Below, piece by piece: positions 8,839 through 16,510 of a DNA stretch of 64,000 nucleotides (its first letter is position 1; each line of letters starts with the position of its first letter). Below the pieces are notes generated by a model, which did not search any database, had not been told where the DNA came from, and was given only the letters and a program-made list of their open reading frames with translations. This stretch comes from Rufibacter roseus (GTDB taxonomy: Bacteria > Bacteroidota > Bacteroidia > Cytophagales > Hymenobacteraceae). The position numbers and the translations under genes were made by a program. The stretch is taken from contig NZ_LRML01000002.1 in assembly GCF_001647285.1 (NCBI RefSeq), positions 456,706-520,705 of the forward strand, written 5' to 3'.

Positions 8839-9232
8839 AACTGTACTTTTTATAGTTTCTAAAAACTTTCACTCGTTTGATGATGGTGATTTCAACTACC
8901 GTGCCAAACTTTTAAAATCAATTTTCATACTTGTGAGACGGCTTCCATTTTGCCATCTGTAAAGGCATATAGAAAATTCCGTGCCAAACCTTACACCTAG
9001 AGCTAAAACGGATTTTGTAATATTTAGATACACCTGTTTTACAACTACTCCTCTTGTGAGTTAAAGCAGTTTCCTTTCTAAAGCATTTTAACCGCTGAAA
9101 AAAATAAACCTGAACTCTATTTGGAACATGGAATTTTGTACCTTAGGCTAACTGTAAACTCTCTGCTTCCGCTTTAAAAGCTTAGAGATAAAACAGACGC
9201 AACAGCAAAGAAACCCGTTACCTAATGTACCT
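8839..9232. other. Intergenic region, divergent glycine-zipper and ABM genes
   Basis: A 394-base gap. An 11-base direct repeat, CCGTGCCAAAC, occurs at 8899-8909 and 8979-8989, exactly 80 bases apart; it could be a regulator site but is unsupported otherwise. A weak promoter-like TACCTTAG lies at 9139-9146 ahead of the ABM gene. No gene or R copy seen. Confidence 0.4.
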
Positions 9233-9541
9233 ATGGAAAAATATGCCCTCTTCGGAAAACTGATGACCCAGCCTGGCAAACGTGATGAGTTGCTAGCTAT
9301 TCTAACGCAAGCCGCCCAATTGGTAGCTACCGCTAAAGGTTGCCACCACTACATTGTCTACAAAGATGCCCAACACCAAGACTGGATTTGGGTGAGCGAG
9401 ATCTGGGATTCAGAGGCAGATCATGACAACTCCCTGCAGATAGAAGGAGTGATGGATCTCATTTCGCAAGCCATGCCCTTATTGGCCGGCAGACCAGAGA
9501 AAATAGAAATGACCGTGGTGGGTGGGAAAGGCATCTCTTAA
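9233..9541 (+). CDS. ABM-family monooxygenase, YgiN-like
   Basis: Small 102-residue protein of the antibiotic-biosynthesis-monooxygenase fold (dimeric alpha+beta barrel). Diagnostic parts are KLMTQPGKRDELLAIL near the start, GCHHYIVYKD in the middle and WVSEIWDSEADHDNSL. These correspond to the strand-helix-strand pattern of YgiN-type quinol monooxygenases, which act on quinones without cofactor. The family also includes haem-degrading and unassigned members, and the reaction here is not decided. Cytoplasmic; single gene. Confidence 0.8.
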   Translation: MEKYALFGKLMTQPGKRDELLAILTQAAQLVATAKGCHHYIVYKDAQHQDWIWVSEIWDSEADHDNSLQIEGVMDLISQAMPLLAGRPEKIEMTVVGGKGIS

Positions 9542-9558
9542 CCGCTGCTGTGCTCCAA

Positions 9559-9600
9559 CCTGATTTTGGGCTGATTTAACGAAAACAGGCTGAAAACAGG
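9559..9600. repeat. R palindrome copy 4
   Basis: CCTGATTTTGGGCTGATTTAA, C, then GAAAACAGGCTGAAAACAGG; 17 bases after the ABM gene stop, between codirectional genes. Confidence 0.7.
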
Positions 9601-9682
9601 AAGCTTAATTGCCAAAAAGCAGCTACAAGTTTGCTCTCTTTAACCAAAAAAGATATCTTAAGATTTAATAAACACTTACCTC

Positions 9683-9829
9683 ATGCAAAAATTTCCAGCT
9701 TTCCTTTACCACCACTTCGGAACCCGCGTTGGCAAGTTCATTCTTGTGGCGCTTGTTTTTGTATCTATTGGCGCTATTTTCCAAGCTGGAGTAAGCGTGG
9801 GTGAGATTTTATTCTACGTGACGCGGTAA
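9683..9829 (+). CDS. Small single-pass membrane protein of 48 residues
   Basis: ATG at 9683, stop at 9827-9829. The product begins MQKFPAFLYHHFGTRVGKF, then a hydrophobic segment ILVALVFVSIGAIFQAGVS, and ends in EILFYVTR. One transmembrane helix with a basic N-terminal flank predicts N-in topology. Not recognised; small proteins like this are often missed in annotation. It is codirectional with the solenoid gene 12 bases downstream and may be cotranscribed with it. Confidence 0.5.
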   Translation: MQKFPAFLYHHFGTRVGKFILVALVFVSIGAIFQAGVSVGEILFYVTR

Positions 9830-9841
9830 AATTAAGTCTCT

Positions 9842-11119
9842 TTGCAAAATAAAAGTACCCTAAAAAGAAAATTCTATGATTCTCTAAAAAGAGGAACCGG
9901 AGAGGCTTACTTGATTGCTAAGGCAAACCCGAATGTAGATTTTTCAAATTATATCATCAAAGGAGCTTTGACCAATTATGCATATGATGGTCAGGCAGAA
10001 AACAGCAGAGCCCAGTACATCTTTAATTTGATTTCGCTTTCTGGCAAGAAGGAGAAAATCAGGAAGGCTGTTCTTCGAGGATTAGCTACTGAACGAGAAG
10101 ATACATGGAGCTTAACCCATCTTTTCGATCTGGTTAAAATTTATGCCCAACACGGAGACGAAGAGGCAAGAAAAATCCTTTATGATAATTTTCTACAGAA
10201 TCCCATTGAAGGCTCTGATTGGGTAGGCTCTTTTGAAATATTAGAATTAGATGGTTTAAAAGGGTTATTCTTTATTGCTGAGAAATACGGGAAATGGCTA
10301 GAACAGAACCCTGAGGACTGGCAAGACGACCATCTTATCAACCTTTTTCAGGAGAACAACCCTCAACTAAAGGTGAAGGAGGAGCTCCAAAAGGCTGCCA
10401 AATCTAACCGTTTCATCAAAGTCTATCTTGACAACATAAAAAAGACCAAGGCAAACTATGCCAAGCAAAAACATGTTTCCGGAACCTATTCTGACATTGT
10501 AGATGAAGTCCTGAACAGCAAACCCTTCCTCTCTTTCTGGCGGAAGAGAAATTTAACCGAGGCTGATATTGTAGAAATTGCGGAACGATTAATAGTTGAA
10601 AAAGATAAAGAAAAACAGGAAAAACTACTAGAGGTGTTTGACAGCCACCGTTTCCCTTTAGATAGTGAATTTGTTCTACAATTAGCCAAACAAAAGCCTA
10701 CTTCAAAAAATAGAATCAGAGAATATGCCATTGATGCATTAACATACCTCAAGAGTGAGAGCATCAGGCAGTTTGCACTTGATAAAATCCCTAAGTCAAA
10801 TCGCCCGCAGCAGTACATCAATATCCTTTACTCAAATTATAAAGAAGGAGACGCTAAATTATTAATGGAGGTAGCCACTAAATTTAAAAGTGAGCAGATG
10901 ATGGAGAATTTGGCGGTCTCCTACATAGACATTTTCGAGGCCAACCCTACTCAAGAATGCAGAGAACCGCTAGAAGTATTATATTCAAAAATGACTTGCG
11001 GCCTTCACAGAAATTCACTGGTCAAAATTTTGATAGGAAATAATGTTCTGTCCGAAAGAATCAAAAATGAAATTCCCTATGACAGTGACCTTGAAACACG
11101 GGAGCTCTTAGGAGAGTAA
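9842..11119 (+). CDS. Uncharacterised alpha-solenoid (HEAT/ARM-like) protein
   Basis: A 425-residue cytoplasmic protein without known domain motifs. It consists of successive antiparallel amphipathic helices, e.g. AQYIFNLISLSGKKEKIRKA, HLFDLVKIYAQHGDEEARKI and IREYAIDALTYLKSESIRQF, as in HEAT-like scaffolds. It uses a TTG start at 9842: the frame is closed by TAA at 9833-9835 and there is no ATG for more than 300 codons. Base composition is more AT-rich than its neighbours (many AAA, GAA and TTT codons), in contrast to sbcC downstream. This suggests a different history, possibly horizontal transfer. Partner and function unknown. Confidence 0.7.
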   Translation: MQNKSTLKRKFYDSLKRGTGEAYLIAKANPNVDFSNYIIKGALTNYAYDGQAENSRAQYIFNLISLSGKKEKIRKAVLRGLATEREDTWSLTHLFDLVKIYAQHGDEEARKILYDNFLQNPIEGSDWVGSFEILELDGLKGLFFIAEKYGKWLEQNPEDWQDDHLINLFQENNPQLKVKEELQKAAKSNRFIKVYLDNIKKTKANYAKQKHVSGTYSDIVDEVLNSKPFLSFWRKRNLTEADIVEIAERLIVEKDKEKQEKLLEVFDSHRFPLDSEFVLQLAKQKPTSKNRIREYAIDALTYLKSESIRQFALDKIPKSNRPQQYINILYSNYKEGDAKLLMEVATKFKSEQMMENLAVSYIDIFEANPTQECREPLEVLYSKMTCGLHRNSLVKILIGNNVLSERIKNEIPYDSDLETRELLGE

Positions 11120-11162
11120 GAAGCAAAATCTTACAAAACTTTTTTAAGATGACATGGCGCTA

Positions 11163-11221
11163 GCGTCCGCTTGTGTCCACACGCTTTGCAGAACAAAAAG
11201 TATTAGAACACAAGCGGACGC
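11163..11221. repeat. Long inverted repeat downstream of the solenoid gene
   Basis: Perfect 14-base arms, GCGTCCGCTTGTGT (11163-11176) and ACACAAGCGGACGC (11208-11221), separated by 31 bases. It is GC-rich inside an AT-rich gap. It could be a terminator-like hairpin (no T run) or the ends of a tiny mobile element. Confidence 0.7.
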
Positions 11222-11259
11222 ATGCTCAATGAAAAATAGTTTTTAAATCCAAACCACAC

Positions 11260-11300
11260 CCGTTTCCAGCTTATTTCTCCCAAAACAAGCCAAAAACAGA
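11260..11300. repeat. R palindrome copy 5
   Basis: CCGTTTCCAGCTTATTTCTC then CCAAAACAAGCCAAAAACAGA; degenerate left arm. Its centre (TTTCTCCCAAAA) reads as the reverse of the usual one. Located 66 bases upstream of sbcC. Confidence 0.6.
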
Positions 11301-11334
11301 AATATTTCATCTCCTCCCCTTTCCCAAAACCTGT

Positions 11335-11342
11335 TATCTTTA
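11335..11342 (+). promoter_or_regulatory. Possible -7 box for sbcC
   Basis: TATCTTTA matches TAnnTTTG in all but the last base and lies 23 bases before the GTG start. No clear -33 TTTG; TTTC is found at about the expected distance. Tentative. Confidence 0.3.
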
Positions 11343-11365
11343 CTTTCTCGCAACGCTTACCTCCC

Positions 11366-14300
11366 GTGAAGATAATCTCCGTCCGCTTCTCTAACCTTAA
11401 CTCGCTGCAGGGCGAGCATTTTATACCTTTCAACCAGCCGCCTTTGAGCGAGAGTGGGTTGTTTGCCATTACGGGGCCTACGGGCGCGGGCAAAACCACC
11501 ATTCTGGATGCCATTACGGTGGCGCTGTACGGACAGGTGCCACGCCACGGCCGCGATGTGGCCGAGATTATGACCCGCCACACCGGTGAGTGCTGGTCTG
11601 AGGTGGAGTTTGAGGCCGAGGGTAAAAGCTACCGCGCCCGCTGGAGCCTTCGGCGGAGCCGCAGCAAAGCTGATGGCAAGCTGCAAAGCCCAGTGATGGA
11701 GCTCATTGACGCCGCCACGCAGGAAGTGCTGGAGAGTCGCCTATCAGAGACCCGCCAGCGCATCATTGACCTCTGTGGACTCGATTTCCAGCAGTTCTTG
11801 CGGTCGGTCATGCTCAGCCAGGGCGATTTTACCCGTTTCCTAAAGGCCAGCGAAAGCGAGCGCAGCGAACTCCTGGAGAAACTCACCGACACCCGCATCT
11901 ACTCCCAAATATCCATGGCCGCCTATGAAAAGGCCAAGACCGAAAAACAGAAACTGCAGGACATAGAGCAGCTATTGCAACTAGACCAACTGCTGTCTGA
12001 AGAAGACCGCGCCGCCCTGGAGGCGGAAAGCCAGCGGCTGAAGGCCGAGGCCCGTCTGGCCCAACAGCAGGTTCAGCAGCATTTGCAACAGCAGGCGTGG
12101 CTGGAGAACCTGCAAAAGCTCTCACAGAAAGAAGAACAGCTTACTACCCAACTAACGCAGGCGCAAACCCAGCAGCAGGCGTGGCAGCCTAATCGGGAGA
12201 AACTGCTTCGGCATGAACAGGCTCAACCGTTCCAAAGCGAAATGGCGCGCCTGCAGGAGGTGCAACGCCAAGGCGAAACAGTAGCCCAAGTAGTGGCTTC
12301 TTTGCAACAGCAGGTGCCCGTACAAGAGCAGAAAGTTACCGCGCAGACACAGGCTGCCCAAACCGCCCGCACCGCCCACGGTCAGGCACAGCAAACTATT
12401 ACAGAGGCCGAACCTCGTTTAGATCAGGTGCTGCAGCAGGATTCTCAACTTGCGGCGCAGCAAACGCAGTATACCAAAGACGAACAAGCCGCTGCGCAAC
12501 TGCAGCAGCAGATACAGCAGCTCATTCAGCAACAGAAGCAGCAACAGGCCGCCTTGCAGCAGCTGGTGCAAGAAGGGAAACAACTGAATGATTGGCTCAA
12601 AGAGCATGGTCTGGATGAAGAACTGACGCAAACGCTACACGAGGGAAAATCGGAGCTGCGCAATTTAGAGGAAGTACAGAAGCAGCAGGCTAAGTTTCAG
12701 AAAGAGCAGGCTGTTTTAAGACAGATTTCAGAAAAAGAGGCTGAAAACGCTGCTGCGTGGCAACAGCAGTTAACGGCTGTTGAACAGCAGTTGCAAATAC
12801 AACAAGAGCAGCTGTCGGCTTTACAGGAACAAGCCACAGCCGCCCTGCAAGGCCAGGAGCCAGAGGCGCTGGAGCAACTCTGTCAGCGCCTGCCCAGCAT
12901 GTGCAGCCAGTTGGAGAAGCAGTTGGAACTGAGCAAAACCTATCTACAGCAGGAAGCTCGCAGGCAGGAACTGCAGGCAATTTTAGCTTCTACCACGCAA
13001 GAACTGCACCAGCAGCGCACCCTCCTTACTCAGACTCAATCTGAGAGGGAACAGGCGCTGGACAAGCTCAAAGACTTACAACAGATTGTAGACCTGCAAC
13101 GGCAGATTCAGAAGTACGAAGAAGCCCGTACCCAGCTGCAGCCTGAGCAGCCGTGCCCGCTCTGCGGCTCCACACACCACCCCTTGGTGGAAGAGCATCA
13201 GCCACAGGCTTTATCTGAAGCCGAGCAAAACCTGCAGCAGCAGCAAACCAAAGTGTTGGGGCTAGACGTGCAAGAGCGTGAACAAGCCTCCGCCGTGCAC
13301 CGACTGGAACTAGCCGAACTGCACACGCAGGAGCAAATAACTCAAATAGCCACCTATACCCAGCAGCTACAGACGCAGTTTACCAAGCTGAACAATACGC
13401 TGGAACTGGCGCACGAAATTGCCGTTTCTGATACTATTGACCAGTATTGGAACGCCCGCAAAGCCGAGCTTCAGAAAGCCTCCACAACGCTGGAAAGCCT
13501 GCGGGGTCTCCGCACGCAAGTAGAACAAGCCCGTGCCGCTGAACAGAAACTGCTTTCTGAACAGCAGCGTTTTCGGCATGAAATAGAAAAAACAGCCCAA
13601 AAACGCACACAGGCAGACTCACAGTTGGCTCAATTGCAAAGCGAGCTGGATGATATAGCCGAGCAGGCCAAGGTAATTTCCGATACACTGCAAGGCTTCT
13701 TCAGCACCTACGGCCTCTCTTATTCTGGCACCAACGGTTCTGAATTGTTGTCGCAGCTAGAGGCACGCAGGCAGACCTATGAGCAGAAGAAGGCGCTGCT
13801 TCCTGAGCTACGAATAAAATATTCTGAGGCCAAAGCCGCCGCTGAAGGTGGGAAAGCCACGCTTGATGAAAAACAAACAGAGCTAACCCAGCGTCAAGCC
13901 CAATTGCATATCATGCAGGAACAATTGCAAGAACTGCGCCGGCAACGCTTTGCCCTGTTACCAGAAGGCCTGCAGCCGCAAGCGGAAAAACAGAGACTGC
14001 AACAAGCTTTGCAGCAGGCGGCTCAAGCCTTGCAGGCTTCAGAGACCGCATTGCAGCGCGAACAGGAAAGGCTAAACTTGCTTACCCACCAACACGATCA
14101 AAAGCGAAGCGAGCAGCAGGCAAACCAAGAGACGCAAAAAGAGTTGGAGGCTGGCCTGTTACAGAAAATTCAGCCTTTAGGGTATGCGTCCTTGGCGGAA
14201 CTGCAGGCGCTGCTGTTACCTGAGGCAGAAGCAAGGCAATTACGAGCAGAACAGGAACGCCTGCAAAAATCTATGACTGAGCTTTCGCATAGCCTTCAGC

Positions 14301-15034
14301 AGTGCCGTGCGGAGTACCAAACGGAGAAAGAGCGTCACCTCACCGAACTTACGTTAGAAGAGTTGCAGCCGCTCATCCAGACGCTGGAAGAAGAGAAAAA
14401 CCAGCATCTCGCACAGATTGCGCGCCTGGAAATGCAACTCCAGCAGGACACCGAACTCCGCGAGAAGCACCGTCAACTTACCCAGCAGCTGGATGTGCAG
14501 AAAGGCGAGGCCGAGCGCTGGGCACGTCTGGCCCACCTCATCGGCTCTGCCGACGGTAAGAAGTTCAGCAAGTACGCCCAAAGCCTCACGCTGGCACGAT
14601 TGGTAGAGCTGGGTAACCGCCACCTGCACCGCCTCAACGACCGCTACCGCATTCTCAAGAGCAATGAGAATGAGCTTGACCTTCAGATATTAGACACCTA
14701 CCAAGGTGATGCTGTGCGCTCCGTCAATTCCCTTTCGGGCGGTGAGAGTTTCTTGGTGAGTCTGGCGCTGGCGCTAGGCCTCTCTGACCTCGCCAGCCAC
14801 AAAGCGCAGATTCACTCCCTGTTTATTGACGAAGGCTTCGGCACGTTGGACGCAGACACACTGGATATCGCTATGGATGCCCTTGAAAGTTTGCAGGCCA
14901 GCGGTAAAATGATAGGCATTATTTCACACGTGGAGGCGCTGAAAGAACGCATCAGCACCCAAATTGTGGTGGAAAAACTGGCGGGCGGCCGAAGTAGCAT
15001 TTGGGTAGAGAGTGGAAATGTGGAGTTGGTTTGA
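11366..15034 (+). CDS. sbcC: Exonuclease subunit SbcC (Rad50-like SMC ATPase)
   Basis: ATPase subunit of the SbcCD nuclease, which cleaves DNA hairpins and palindromes and processes double-strand ends. The 1222 residues show Walker A GPTGAGKT (37-44), long Gln/Glu-rich coiled coils, the zinc-hook CPLC (about 595-598), the return coiled coil, signature NSLSGGES (about 1122-1129) and Walker B with FIDEGFGTLD (about 1153-1162). Start is GTG at 11366 (MKIISVRFSNLNSLQG). The coiled coil is remarkably glutamine-rich. SbcD, normally directly upstream, is absent: the gene before it encodes a solenoid protein. Two segments (bases 12711-12750 and 13567-13606) resemble the R palindrome, which is notable because palindromes are this enzyme's substrate. 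Confidence 0.95.
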   Translation: MKIISVRFSNLNSLQGEHFIPFNQPPLSESGLFAITGPTGAGKTTILDAITVALYGQVPRHGRDVAEIMTRHTGECWSEVEFEAEGKSYRARWSLRRSRSKADGKLQSPVMELIDAATQEVLESRLSETRQRIIDLCGLDFQQFLRSVMLSQGDFTRFLKASESERSELLEKLTDTRIYSQISMAAYEKAKTEKQKLQDIEQLLQLDQLLSEEDRAALEAESQRLKAEARLAQQQVQQHLQQQAWLENLQKLSQKEEQLTTQLTQAQTQQQAWQPNREKLLRHEQAQPFQSEMARLQEVQRQGETVAQVVASLQQQVPVQEQKVTAQTQAAQTARTAHGQAQQTITEAEPRLDQVLQQDSQLAAQQTQYTKDEQAAAQLQQQIQQLIQQQKQQQAALQQLVQEGKQLNDWLKEHGLDEELTQTLHEGKSELRNLEEVQKQQAKFQKEQAVLRQISEKEAENAAAWQQQLTAVEQQLQIQQEQLSALQEQATAALQGQEPEALEQLCQRLPSMCSQLEKQLELSKTYLQQEARRQELQAILASTTQELHQQRTLLTQTQSEREQALDKLKDLQQIVDLQRQIQKYEEARTQLQPEQPCPLCGSTHHPLVEEHQPQALSEAEQNLQQQQTKVLGLDVQEREQASAVHRLELAELHTQEQITQIATYTQQLQTQFTKLNNTLELAHEIAVSDTIDQYWNARKAELQKASTTLESLRGLRTQVEQARAAEQKLLSEQQRFRHEIEKTAQKRTQADSQLAQLQSELDDIAEQAKVISDTLQGFFSTYGLSYSGTNGSELLSQLEARRQTYEQKKALLPELRIKYSEAKAAAEGGKATLDEKQTELTQRQAQLHIMQEQLQELRRQRFALLPEGLQPQAEKQRLQQALQQAAQALQASETALQREQERLNLLTHQHDQKRSEQQANQETQKELEAGLLQKIQPLGYASLAELQALLLPEAEARQLRAEQERLQKSMTELSHSLQQCRAEYQTEKERHLTELTLEELQPLIQTLEEEKNQHLAQIARLEMQLQQDTELREKHRQLTQQLDVQKGEAERWARLAHLIGSADGKKFSKYAQSLTLARLVELGNRHLHRLNDRYRILKSNENELDLQILDTYQGDAVRSVNSLSGGESFLVSLALALGLSDLASHKAQIHSLFIDEGFGTLDADTLDIAMDALESLQASGKMIGIISHVEALKERISTQIVVEKLAGGRSSIWVESGNVELV
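12711..12750. repeat. Possible R palindrome copy 6, inside sbcC
   Basis: CTGTTTTAAGACAGATTTCAG then AAAAAGAGGCTGAAAACGC, encoding about residues 449-462 of the first coiled coil. Matches most of the common core but with several changes; the centre TTTCAGAAAAA is typical. Could be chance in Gln/Lys-rich coding DNA. Confidence 0.45.
13567..13606. repeat. Possible R palindrome copy 7, inside sbcC
   Basis: GCGTTTTCGGCATGAAATAG then AAAAAACAGCCCAAAAACGC, encoding about residues 734-747 of the second coiled coil. Outer arms GCGTTTT and AAAACGC pair; the centre TAGAAAAAACAG matches intergenic copies. Weaker than copy 21 in argS. Confidence 0.45.
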
Positions 15035-15097
15035 GTTTGGGAGTTTAACAATCTGCTTCCTACATTACGTTTACCTGTTGTGACAACATCTGAAACT

Positions 15098-15331
15098 ATG
15101 AAGCCTAAAATAAAATTTTCCTCTTTTAAAGAGCAAGACGATAAGCGGGAATATTGGCAGAGCAAAAGCTATGAGGAGCGGCTGGCTGAAGCGTTTAGGC
15201 TGAACAAAAAGGCTTATTGGGAATATTATTCTCAGCCCAACCCCCAGATGTCAAAAAGAACAAGGCTTTTTATAAAACGGGAAGACGAAAGCTTAGAAGA
15301 ATTCTTCGCCCGAAAAAATGCAGCAAAATAG
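15098..15331 (+). CDS. Small charged hypothetical protein (77 residues)
   Basis: Start chosen at ATG 15098 (MKPKIKFSSFKEQDDKREYW); an upstream GTG at 15080 adds six residues. The product is rich in Lys, Glu and aromatic residues: REYWQSKSYEERLAEAFRLN, AYWEYYSQPNP, then RTRLFIKREDESLEEFFARK. Short cytoplasmic Bacteroidota proteins with this kind of N-terminus are often next to nucleotidyltransferase or toxin genes, but none is here. Function unknown. Codirectional with sbcC, 63 bases downstream. Confidence 0.6.
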   Translation: MKPKIKFSSFKEQDDKREYWQSKSYEERLAEAFRLNKKAYWEYYSQPNPQMSKRTRLFIKREDESLEEFFARKNAAK

Positions 15332-15434
15332 GTATGCCTCGGGCAGGCACAAAGACTTTAATGATCTTGAACATTTACCGGAAAACAAATAGGAAATTAG
15401 CCGTACTAGGGTAAAATACTCAAGAATTATTCAC

Positions 15435-16193
15435 ATGACTTCGCCTTTCAACACAACGTTATCTTTTTACCTAGCACTTTGTCTCTTAATTTTTTCAGGT
15501 TGCCAGCAAAGCCAGCAGGCAAATGAAAAGCAGGAAATAACACAGGAGCAAGAGGGGCGCTATAAAGTAATTGCCGTAAAAGACGGAGATACCATTGAGC
15601 TACTAAAAGACGGAATACCGCTAAGGGTAAGGCTGCAAGGGGTAGACACTCCCGAAAAGCGGCAGGACTTTGGCACCCGAGCGCAGCAGTTCACTGCAGA
15701 ATTGGTGTTCGGAAAATTTGTAGAGTTGGTAGTACATGACACGGACCGGTACGGCAGAACGGTGGGTGAAATCATATTAGAAGATGGCCGGAACCTGGGC
15801 TATGAATTGATTAAAAACGGTTTCGCCTGGCACTACACCGCTTACTCAAAAGATCCGGAACTAGCCCGTCTGGAAGCCGAGGCCCGCGCTGATAAAAGAG
15901 GACTCTGGGACCACCCTAACCCCGTAGCTCCTTGGGATTTCCGTAGACCTAAAAAAGGCGAGACAGCTGGTTCTGCTGCTGCGCCTTCAGTACCCAAAAC
16001 AGCCGCCTCCTCCGGGGCCAGTATCTCAAATAAGAACGGGAAAGCTTTTTTCTGCGAAAGTAAAGGAGCTAAGACTTACCACCTCAGCCAAAACTGCCAA
16101 CGCTTACAGCAGTGCAAGAGCAGCATAGGTTCAACTAGCCTGGCTCAAGTGAAAAAGACGGAACGTACTCCCTGTAAAGTATGCGCAGATTGA
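15435..16193 (+). CDS. Staphylococcal-nuclease-like lipoprotein with a cysteine-rich C-terminal domain
   Basis: Exported nuclease of 252 residues. The signal ends in a lipobox (LCLLIFSGC, Cys near 23), so it is anchored in a membrane on the cell-envelope side. Residues about 42-165 form an SNase domain: KDGDTIEL (Asp ligand), RVRLQGVDTPEKRQ (catalytic Arg and Glu), DRYGRTVGEI (second Arg), and GLWDHPNPVAPWDFR at the end. A Pro/Ala/Ser linker then leads to a C-terminal module with six Cys and two His in the pattern FFCESKG...YHLSQNCQRLQQC...PCKVC, which could bind metal or form disulfides. Expected activity is Ca-dependent cleavage of extracellular DNA or RNA for nutrient recovery. Confidence 0.85.
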   Translation: MTSPFNTTLSFYLALCLLIFSGCQQSQQANEKQEITQEQEGRYKVIAVKDGDTIELLKDGIPLRVRLQGVDTPEKRQDFGTRAQQFTAELVFGKFVELVVHDTDRYGRTVGEIILEDGRNLGYELIKNGFAWHYTAYSKDPELARLEAEARADKRGLWDHPNPVAPWDFRRPKKGETAGSAAAPSVPKTAASSGASISNKNGKAFFCESKGAKTYHLSQNCQRLQQCKSSIGSTSLAQVKKTERTPCKVCAD

Positions 16194-16332
16194 TAGGTAT
16201 AGCTTAACCGCCTCTGGGTTTTATTTATACTTCTATTCCTTGACACAAGCATATATTTGTCTCTCAAAGATTTCTGATCTTAATTACGTGCGGACAAAAG
16301 CTTCGGCTAGTAGTCATTCAGAATATAGAGCT

Positions 16333-16374
16333 TCTGTTTCTGGCTTGTTTTCAGGAAAGTAAGCCAGAAACAGA
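16333..16374. repeat. R palindrome copy 8
   Basis: TCTGTTTCTGGCTTGTTTTCA, then GGAAAGTAAGCCAGAAACAGA. In this copy the arms have changed together: TTTCTGGC on the left matches GCCAGAAA on the right, where other copies have TTTTAGGC and GCCTAAAA. This is a compensatory pair. Confidence 0.85.
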
Positions 16375-16424
16375 TTATTCTGTTCTGCCTATTTGCTAAA
16401 TAGGTAGAACCCCAAATGAAATAT

Positions 16425-16449
16425 AAATCGCGGCAAAGGCCGCGACTTT
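16425..16449. terminator. Terminator-like hairpin before the Usp gene end
   Basis: TCGCGGC with GCCGCGA around AAAG, extended by AAA/TTT, in a convergent gap. Probably serves one or both flanking genes. Confidence 0.6.
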
Positions 16450-16510
16450 AAGCCAACCAGACGCTTGCCCGGCTGCAGAATTAGAACCAGATGACATTAA
16501 TTTGTTTCTA

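Larger units (their letters stand above)
16194..16510. other. Convergent intergenic region, SNase gene and Usp gene
   Basis: A 317-base gap with R copy 8 (16333-16374), a second stem-loop at 16382-16410 (GTTCT and CCTATTT arms around GCT) and a GC-rich terminator-like stem at 16425-16449. No gene visible. Confidence 0.5.

Noticed and set aside
12152..12631. Minus-strand frames in sbcC rich in Leu
   Set aside because: They are shadows produced by the CAG-rich coding strand of SbcC (reverse complement of CAG gives CTG).
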